The notes beneath the pieces were generated by a model. It saw only the letters and a list, made by a program, of their open reading frames with translations, was not told where the DNA came from and did not search any database. The position numbers and the translations under genes are program-made. Shown here one piece after another: positions 57,678 through 64,000 of a stretch of 64,000 nt of DNA; position 1 is the stretch's first letter, and each line of letters begins with the position of its first letter. The stretch lies in assembly GCA_963755635.1 (NCBI GenBank), contig CAVWKS010000028.1:46779-110778 (forward strand). Reading direction: 5' to 3'. The stretch comes from AC-32 sp963755635. Its GTDB lineage: Bacteria > Actinomycetota > Thermoleophilia > Gaiellales > Gaiellaceae.

Positions 57678-58655
57678 GCCTGCGAGGCCAGGCTCTGCAC
57701 GGGCTGCCGCTCGCGGTACCAGGCGATCGTGCGCGCGAGCCCATCGTCGAGGTCGACGCGCGGCTCCCAGCCCAGGAGCTTCTCAGCCTTGTCGACGTTC
57801 GGGATCCGCATCTCGACGTCGGTGTAGTGCAGGGGGCGGAAGATATCTCCGACTCGGAGCCCGCCAGCCGCTGGATCCGCGCGGCGAGGTCGAACACCGT
57901 GACCACCGAGCGCGGGTTGCCGATGTTGAAGACCTGCCCGACGGCCTCCTCGCTCTCGAGCACGAGCAGCAGCGCCTCGACCACGTCGTCGACGTAGCAC
58001 CAGGCGCGGATCTGCGAGCCGTCGCCGTGGATGACGAGCTCCTGGCCCGCAGCGCGCGCACCGTGAAGTGGTGGATCGCGCCGATGCCGACCTGGCCCGG
58101 CCCGTAGACGTTGAACGGCCGCACCGACACCGCAGGCAGCCCGTACTCGTCGAAGTACGAGTGCGCGAGGTACTCGCCGGCGAGCTTCGAGACCGCGTAG
58201 GTCCAGCGCGCCTCGCCCACCGAGCCCTGCGAGGTCACGTGGGTCTCCTCGACCTTGTAGGCGTGCGTGCCGAAGACCTCGCTCGTCGAGAAGTCGACGA
58301 GCCGCTCGACCGTTCCGGCCTCCTGCGCGGCCTCGAGCACGTTCGAGGTGCCGATCAGGTTGACCCGCATCGTGCGCACGGGACTCTCGAGGACCTTGTC
58401 GACGCCTGCGATCGCGGCCATGTGCACGACATGGCTCGCATCTTTCGTGAGCGTCCGCACCAGGTCGAGGTCGAGGATGTCGCCCTGGACGAAGCGCAGA
58501 TTCGGGTGCTCGGCCAGGTCGGTCCCGGTCAGCGAGTCGCGGTGCAGGTTGTCGAGGACGACGAGCTCGTTGTCGGCGACGAGCCGTCGCGCGAGCGAGG
58601 TGCCGATGAAGCCCGCCCCGCCCGTCAGGAGGATGCGCTTGCCGGTAAGCGCCAC
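57674..58655 (-). CDS. NAD-dependent nucleotide-sugar epimerase/dehydratase (two frameshifts)
   Basis: About 325 aa. GTG 58655 opens RILLTGGAGFIGTSLARRLV, then VVLDNLHRDSLTGTDLAEHP, VVHMAAIAGVDKVLESPVRT, LVDFSTSEVFGTHAYKVEET, ARWTYAVSKLAGEYLAHSYF (Tyr-x3-Lys) and VSVRPFNVYGPGQVGIGAIH. After a break near 58055: AGQELVIHGDGSQIRAWCYV, DDVVEALLLVLESEEAVGQV. Another break near 57855 leads to GDIFRPLHYTDVEMRIPNVD and KAEKLLGWEPRVDLDDGLAR. It is a UDP-glucose-4-epimerase-like or dehydratase SDR; the 'FNVYGP' and 'CYVDDVVEAL' blocks fit both. It is the first gene of the minus pair ending near 56147. Confidence 0.82.
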
Positions 58656-58704
58656 GGCCGGAGTCTAGCTTCGGCGCTTTTCCCGGCCCGAAAGGACGAC
58701 GAAT

Positions 58705-58748
58705 GATGTCTAGGTACATCGATGGCGATGTAGGTGTACATAGACATC
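58705..58748. promoter_or_regulatory. nested inverted repeat in the divergent gap
   Basis: Outer arms gatgtctaggtaca (58705-58718) and tgtacatagacatc (58735-58748) match at 13 of 14 positions. Inside, acatcg (58716-58721) and cgatgt (58726-58731) are perfect arms around atgg. It lies between divergent genes (epimerase at 58655 and flippase at 58799) and is markedly AT-richer than the flanks. A two-fold binding site for a regulator is the best reading. Confidence 0.6.
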
Positions 58749-58798
58749 ACGCTGTCGTTTTCCGACCACCCGCAGCACCTTCGGCCAAACTTGCACGC

Positions 58799-60221
58799 GT
58801 GCTAGCGCGTCAGCTCTGGCGGCTCGGCAAGCATTCGGCCATCTACGGGCTGGGCGCGGTCGTCTCGCGCCTGATCGGCCTCTTCCTGCTGCCGGTGGTG
58901 ACGCATTACCTGACGCGCAGCGACCTCGGCGCCGTGGACACGCTGATCGCGCTCTCGGTGGTGCTCGTGATCGTCTTCCGCGCGGGGATCTCGATGGCGT
59001 TCTTCCGCTTCTACTTCGACGCCACGGATGACCGCGGCCGCACGACGGTAGTGCGCACCTCGTTCTGGTTCACGATGACCGCGGCGACCACCGGGCTCGT
59101 CGTCGGCGTGCTGCTCGCCCCGCAGAGCTCCGAGTTCCGCTTCTCGACCCACTCGCGCACGAACCTGGTCCGCGCCGCCTTCGTCCTGCTCTGGGCACAG
59201 ATGAACTACGAGCAGCTGACGTCCCTCTTCCGCGTCGAGGAGCGCTCGGTCTCGTACGTGGCGGCGACGCTCGCGAACGTCGTGATCACGCTGGTCGCGA
59301 CAATCCTCCTCGTGGCGTCTGGCACCAGGGGCCGGTCGGCGTGATCGTCGGAACTTCACAGGCACGCTCGTCGTCTTCTTCGTGCTGCTCGGCTACCGGC
59401 GCTTCCAGCTCGGCCTCGAGTTCGACCGGCCGCTCTTCCGCGAGATGCAGCGCTTCGGGTTGCCGCTCGTACCGTCGGGGCTCGCGCTCTGGGCGCTCGA
59501 CTTCACCGACCGCTTCTTGTTGCTGAGGCTCGGGCGCGGCCGAGGTCGGGCTCTACTCGGTCGGCGTGCGGGTCTCGACCGCGATCCTCCTCTTGCTGAT
59601 CGCGCTCCGCACCGCCTGGCCGGCGTTCGCCTACTCGATCACCGACGACGCGAGGCCAAGCGCGCATACGGCTTCGTCCTCACCTACGTCCTCTACATCA
59701 CCTGCTGGATGTCGCTCGCTCTCTCCCTGCTCGCGCCGTGGATCGTGCGGCTGCTGGCCGCCCCTGCGTTCTAGGCGCGGAGCGCGCGTCGTGCCCTGCT
59801 CGCGTTCGGCGGCGACGCTTCATCGGCGTTCACCGTCATGTCGATCGGGATCGGCCGCGCCAGCAGGACGCAGTTCAACTGGGTGTCACGGCGCGGCGGC
59901 TGCGCTCGACATCGGGCTCAACTTCTGGCTGATCCCGACGTACGGGATACCGGCGCGGCCGCGGCGCGCTCGTCGCGTACGTGTTCATGTTCGTCGGATG
60001 GCGTGCCGAGCGCAGCAGGTGTACCCCGTGCCGTACCAGTGGCGCGGGTCGCGCTGGCCGTCAGCGTCCGGTGGGGCTCACCGTCCTCGGGAAGTCGCTC
60101 CGCGTGCCGCTCGCGGTGCGCGTCGCGCTGTCGCCGTCTACCCGCTCGATGCTGTTCGCGCTCGGCTTCTACTTGCCGTTCGAGCTGCGGCGACTCGTCG
60201 CTCGTCACGGCGGCCCGGTAG
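58799..60221 (+). CDS. oligosaccharide flippase (Wzx-like, frameshifted)
   Basis: About 470 codons. GTG 58799 opens ARQLWRLGKHSAIYGLGAVV, SRLIGLFLLPVVTHYLTRSD, LGAVDTLIALSVVLVIVFRA and FWFTMTAATTGLVVGVLLAP: the MOP-superfamily start ('iyglg.v.srligllllPi.t.yL...dlG'). Breaks near 59325, 59540, 59655 and after 59770 lead through LGYRRFQLGLEFDRPLFREM, LPLVPSGLALWALDFTDRFL, AYGFVLTYVLYITCWMSLAL, CARHRAQLLADP-type noise, and finally FALGFYLPFELRRL. It should flip a lipid-linked repeat unit. It is convergent with the O-antigen ligase (14-base gap). Confidence 0.78.
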
Positions 60222-60235
60222 CGGCACGCGAGCCG

Positions 60236-61643
60236 TTAGCGCGGCCAGCCCGAGGAGGCCCAGCCGTCGGGTCCTCGAAGAACGCGTTGTAGAAGAGGCA
60301 GTGCACGACGATTGCGGCGAAGAGCGAGCCCGCAGGTCAGCGCGGTCATGCCGGCCAGATCGCCGTTGCGACGGCGGAACGCCAGCAGCGAGGCTCGCGA
60401 CAACGAGCCAGCACCAGGAGCGAGGCCGACGACCCGGTCTCGGCGGCGACGGTGATCGGCGTGTCGTGCGACGCGCCCGCCTTCGGCTCCTTCGAGCGGA
60501 GGTGAGCCTGCTTCGCGTACGCGCGCTTGAAGCCGCCGAGCCCGACGCCGCCGGCCGGGTGGTGCTCGGCGATCTTGAGCCCGTTCGTGACGAGCTTCGA
60601 GCGGCCGCTCGTCGACGCGGTTAACGCCCGCCGTTCGTCCGGTGGAGGACGCGTGACGGACGTTCGGGGCGGCAGCGGCGGCGAGCACGAACACGAGCGC
60701 GCCGAGCGCGATCGCGCGAGCAATCGCGCGCCGGCCCCAGCGAAGACGCGGCGAGCACGACGCCTGCAATCAGCGCCACGAAGCTCGACTGCGAAAAGGA
60801 GAAGACAGACCGACCCAGACGCGCCGATCGCGGCGCGACCGCCAGCGAGCGTCGCGCGGCCGCGCGCGAGTAGGGCCACGACCAGGGTGGCCAGGATCGC
60901 CACGACGAGGAAGCGTCCGTAGATCGACGGGTCCCAGAAGACCGAGTTGACCCGGTAGAAGGGCGCGTAGGCGTTGCCCGACGAGCAGCTTCGGGTTCCA
61001 GAAGAGTCGCGCGTGATCCATTGCTCGATCCCGACCACGGCGAAGATCAACGCCATCGCGCAGGCTCGGCGTAGGGGCGAGCGCCACCAACCGCGCGCCA
61101 GTCAGCCGCGAGAGCACGACCGCGAGCAGGCCGAACGGCAGGTAGAACGCGAGGAGCTCGATCGCGCCCTGACGCACGTCCTTGCTCCAGAGCGAGGGAG
61201 AGACCGGCCCACGCGACGAACGCCGCGAGTGGCACGCAACGGGGCCGAGCTCCGCGACCTCTTGTCGCCGTGCAGGAGATCCCACGCGAGCGGCGAGCGC
61301 GGCCGCCGCGACGACGGCGTAGAGGGGCACGAGCAGATTCGCCTCCGTCGAGCCGACGTGACCGGAATCCTTGCGGGGACGCAGGCGAGGGTGGCCATCG
61401 GGAGCAGCCACGGCCAGCGCAGGACAGGTAGGCGCCCACGACCGCCACCACGAGCCCCGCGACTGCCCGGCGCCGAGCAGCGCAGCGTGTCCTTTCGGCG
61501 CGAGATACGCGGCGAGAACGGCGGCGCCCACGGCCCACGCCACCAGGCCCGGCGAGGCGCTGACAGCGCGCCGGCGCCAGCAGCAGCACCACGAGCCCGG
61601 CTGCCCCGATGGGCCCGGCCGCCCGTGCGAGCTCCGAGCTCAC
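60236..61643 (-). CDS. O-antigen ligase-like membrane protein (many frameshifts)
   Basis: About 465 codons. GTG 61643 opens SSELARAAGPIGAAGLVVLL, then pieces in changing frames: GLVVAVVGAYLS, VPLYAVVAAAALAARV, VAWAGLSLAL, IELLAFYLPFGLLAVVLSRL, MALIFAVVGIEQWITRDS, YRVNSVFWDPSIYGRFLVVA, ILATLVVALLARGRATLAGG and LVTNGLKIAEHHPAGGVGLG then GFKRAYAKQAHLRSKEPKAG and SHDTPITVAAETG. The last block ('hP..GvGlg.f......H....e.GG' analogue) is the WaaL/Wzy loop signature. It is the second polymerase/ligase of the window and heads towards the convergent flippase. Confidence 0.75.
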
Positions 61644-62563
61644 GAGCCGCTCACGATCAGGACGGCCTTGGGCCGTGTGGCCATTCGCGGTTACGCGCAG
61701 GACGTAGCGGCCGGCCGCGGGAGCGCGCAGGACGAGGAGCCCCGGCCGGGACGAGCCGCCCGCGCTGCCGAGCCGCCAGCGGATGCGGCGCGCATCGCTC
61801 CGGACCCGGAACCCCACCTTCGCCCCCGGAGCCGCGTGAAGCACGTGCGGCCGCACCGAGACGAACCGGATCCGTACCACTCCGGCGTTCGCCGGCCCGA
61901 GAGGTTCCCCGCGAGGTCGACCGCGCGCACGACGAGCCGGTAACGCCCTGCGGGGAACCCGACCCCGAACCAGCGCAGCACCCCCGACGTCGCGTAGCGG
62001 TGCAGCCTCGGCCGCAGCCGCCCGTTCACGAACAGGAGCGCCCGCGCCGGCTCGCTCATCCGCACGTGAATCCGTACGAAATCGCTCCGCTTGTCGCCGT
62101 CCGGCGAGAACGACCGCGGCCTCACCGCGCCGACGACGACCTGCGGCGGCGCAGTGTCGACGCGGATCGGGTCCGGCATCAGGATCGTGCGGTGGTCGCG
62201 CGCGAGGTGCAGCCGCGGCTTGTACGTCCCGGCCGGCACGACGCGGCCCGCGTCGTCGCGCCCGTCCCACGTGAACTGCTGGACGCCCTTCGGCCGCGGG
62301 CCGGAGTCGAGGATCGTCCGCACGGGCCGGTAGTTCGAGTCGACGATCTTGACGGTCAGCGTCTCCGGCTTTCGGAGGATGAACCGAATCCGAGTATTCG
62401 CCAGCGGGCAGCGGCAGTTCGGCCCGAGCAGCTTCCCGACCCCGGTGCGGTAGACCGGGCTGCGCTAGAGCTTGAGGTGCTCCGTCAGCGCGAAGGCCGC
62501 GGCCGTGCCGCCGAGCAGGGCCCCCCGCCACCGCCACGAGGATGCGGGCGCGGCGGAGCCAGT
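61640..62563 (-). CDS. membrane-anchored FlgD/Ig-like protein (frameshifts and one in-frame stop)
   Basis: About 305 codons. A first segment TDWLRRARILVAVAGG, then ALLGGTAAAFALTEHLKL (62465-62563), is one membrane helix. The frame then meets TAG at 62467-62465, but the same frame continues as RSPVYRTGVGKLLGPNCRCP, ANTRIRFILRKPETLTVKIV and the FlgD-like GVQQFTWDGRDDAGRVVPAG, TYKPRLHLARDHR. Two more beta domains follow (VRPRSFSPDGDKRSDFVRIH; RYRLVVRAVDLAGNLSG) and RYVLRVTANGHTAQGRP leads to the end AVLIVSGS. A TAG for GAG change (LKLERSPV) would explain the stop. Function: extracytoplasmic beta-sandwich protein; role unknown. The start codon is unclear. Confidence 0.65.
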
Positions 62564-63244
62564 CAGTCGACGGTGCCGAGCAGCACGAACGGCTCGGCGT
62601 ACTCGCATCCGGTGCTCGCCCCGTAGAGCTCGGCGTGCGCCCGCGGAGTGCACGCTCGCTCCGCGGGTGCGGATAGTCACGGGCTCTGTCTCGAAGCACG
62701 CGAACGCCTCCAGCTTGCGCTCGAGTGTCGCCGTCACGTCCACGAACCAGTTCGGCACGAACCAGTTCGTCTGCGGCCGGAGTCCATTCGGTGCTCGAGG
62801 TCGGCGCGTAGGTGAGGACGCGGCGCACCGGCTGGTCCGGGAGTCGGCCGCGTGGCGACAGCGACCAAGTCGAAGAGCGCCCTGTGGTCGGCGGTTCACA
62901 TCCGGGTGGGCGCATGTAGACGACGGGCCGGCGCGAACTCGCCAACGTGCTCCTCGACGACCGCGGTTCAGCTCGGCGTGCGGCGAGCGTGTCGAGCCGC
63001 ATGTCGGGCAGGTCGAGGTGGACGTAGTCGGTGGACGCCGAGCGAGGCCGGCTGTGCGCACAGCCTCCTGGTTCTTGCGCTCGCGGACCTCGGCGTCGCC
63101 CGGGTACTGCGTCGAGCTTGCCGTCGGTGACGCAGGACGACGCGAACCTCGTCGCCGCGCTCGGTCGCGTGGCAGGCAGAGCGTTCCGCCCATGCCGAGC
63201 ACGTCGTCGTCGGGATGGGCTGCGAAGACCAGGACAAATTTCAT
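62563..63244 (-). CDS. PIG-L/LmbE family N-deacetylase (frameshifted)
   Basis: About 227 aa. ATG 63244 opens MKFVLVFAAHPDDDVLGMGG, the zinc-binding AHPDD motif of the family. Breaks at about 63195 and 63060 then lead through TERGDEVRVVL, YPGDAEVRERKNQEAVRTA, YVHLDLPDMRLDTL and, further on, NWFVDVTATLERKLEAFACF and ETEPVTIRT to EYAEPFVLLGTVD and TGA at 62565-62563. PIG-L enzymes remove an acetyl group from GlcNAc-type substrates. It overlaps the formyltransferase stop by ATGA, so an N-acetyl sugar is probably deacetylated before formylation by the next enzyme (inference). Confidence 0.75.
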
Positions 63245-64000
63245 CCGAGCCGGGCATCGACCGGCTGCGCCGCTCTCCACGCCCTCCACCTCCTCGAGCA
63301 CGAGCCCGCCCTCGCCGCACGCGACCACCTGCCGCATCGGCCTTCATGACCGACGATCGTCCCGGCGGCGACCGATTCCTCCCCCAGGGCCGACCGGCCG
63401 CGCGCGCCAAACCACGATCCGGTCACGTCGCCGAGAAACATTGAACGCGCCGGGGTAGGGCCGCGTTTACGCGCGACCCAGTCGTGGCAGGTACGGCGCG
63501 CGCGTCTCCCAGTCGATGATCCCGTCCGCCGGGCTCCGCTCGGCCAGGCGCTCGCGCGCCGCGTGTCCTGCGGCAGCCGCGGCGCGCGCTCCGTGGCAGC
63601 GGCTCCGGCACGTAGCGGGCGGACCAGCTCGATGTGGGCGTCGGTCGAGCCTTCGCGTACAGCGTCTTCGGAGGCTCGTCCGCAGGAGATCGGCACCTCG
63701 ACCTGACCGACGATCGGGCCCGAGTCTGCGCTCGGATCGACGATCTCGAACAGCGTCACGCCGGTACGTCGCGAGCCCGCTCAGGATCGCCCACGGGATC
63801 GGCGGCCCGGCCCGCGGTGCCGCGGCAGGAGCGTCGGGTGCATCCCGAAGACGCCCTCGCGTCGCCAGCCGTCGATGAACGGCTCGCCGCACGAGCTGCG
63901 ACCAGCCGACGACGAAGATCATGTCCGGCTCGAGCCTCGCGCAGCGCCGCGATCGTCGTCGGGTCGTTCACGTCCGCCGTCTCGACCAGTCGCTCCGAGG
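63241..64000 (-). CDS. formyltransferase-family protein (5' end beyond the window, frameshifted)
   Basis: The C-terminal ~250 codons of a formyltetrahydrofolate-dependent formyltransferase; the start lies past the right edge. Minus-strand pieces read RLVETADVNDPTTIAALREA, DMIFVVGWSQLV, GVFGMHPTLLPRHRG (the catalytic His with the LLP.hRG block), IPWAILSGLA, VTLFEIVDPSADSGPIVGQV and DGIIDWETRAPYL; after that comes a C-terminal region similar to the Fmt-type domain (VVACGEGGLVLEEVE). HPTLLP...RG, SGPIV and the domain end support the family. It may formylate an amino sugar on the nucleotide or lipid carrier. It is coupled by ATGA to PIG-L. Breaks are frequent. Confidence 0.7.

Noticed and set aside
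60236..61643. O-antigen ligase as a true pseudogene
   Set aside because: Helices and the conserved loop persist across frame changes, as expected for indel errors and not for drift. It is kept as a CDS with frameshifts.

Overview
The window is a high-GC (roughly 70%) bacterial region packed with cell-surface polysaccharide genes. GTG and TTG starts are frequent, ATGA/GTGA stop-start overlaps are almost universal, and the protein families (FkbM and CmoB-like methyltransferases, many GT4 enzymes, AglD/UPF0104 flippases, DUF2304 beside a DPM1-like GT2, PQQ beta-propellers) fit an actinobacterium. A deep lineage such as Thermoleophilia (Solirubrobacterales/Gaiellales) is my best guess from style alone. 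No rRNA, tRNA, CRISPR array or recognisable transposase was found.

Layout. 1-6.9 kb (+): GT2, sulfotransferase, two methyltransferases with coiled-coil tails, a GT2-GT4 fusion and a CmoB-like methyltransferase. 6.9-10.2 kb (-): membrane glycosyltransferase, DUF2304 and DPM1-like GT2. 10.2-19.9 kb: GT4 enzymes on both strands, a flippase and three methyltransferases. 19.9-25.3 kb (-): nucleotide-sugar genes (gmd and rmd for GDP-D-rhamnose, a UDP-xylose synthase), an initiating phosphoglycosyltransferase and a secreted glycoside hydrolase. 25.5-27.3 kb: methyltransferase and AglD-like flippase. 27.3-28.95 kb: an accessory island with two tiny overlapping ORFs and two GNAT genes, separated and bounded by three copies of an ~80-bp repeat. 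29-50.4 kb (-): one long block with GT4/GT2 enzymes, a Wzz-like protein, two tandem PQQ propellers, alpha/beta hydrolase, FemAB/GNAT protein, second phosphoglycosyltransferase, three ATP-grasp ligases, O-antigen polymerase/ligase, membrane glycosyltransferase and a second AglD-like flippase. 50.4-54.8 kb (mostly +): eIF2B-like protein, epimerase, ATP-grasp and GT4. 54.8-64 kb: solute-binding lipoprotein, DMFase-like secreted protein, epimerase, Wzx flippase, second O-antigen ligase, FlgD-like protein, PIG-L deacetylase and a formyltransferase cut by the window edge.

Together the genes can make activated sugars, start a lipid-linked glycan, extend it, decorate it (methyl, sulfate, probably aminoacyl and formyl groups), flip it and polymerise it. 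Two initiating enzymes, two polymerase/ligase candidates and four flippases suggest at least two glycan products.

A strong artefact runs through the window. Many genes are broken by single-base or few-base indels, yet the protein continues with intact motifs in the next frame. The breaks are densest at 1.5-6.4, 20-25, 30-34.5, 41-48.5 and 57.8-64 kb and often fall in GCGC-type runs. I read these mainly as uncorrected assembly errors, so each such gene is given as one CDS span with the breaks noted. Frameshift positions are approximate.
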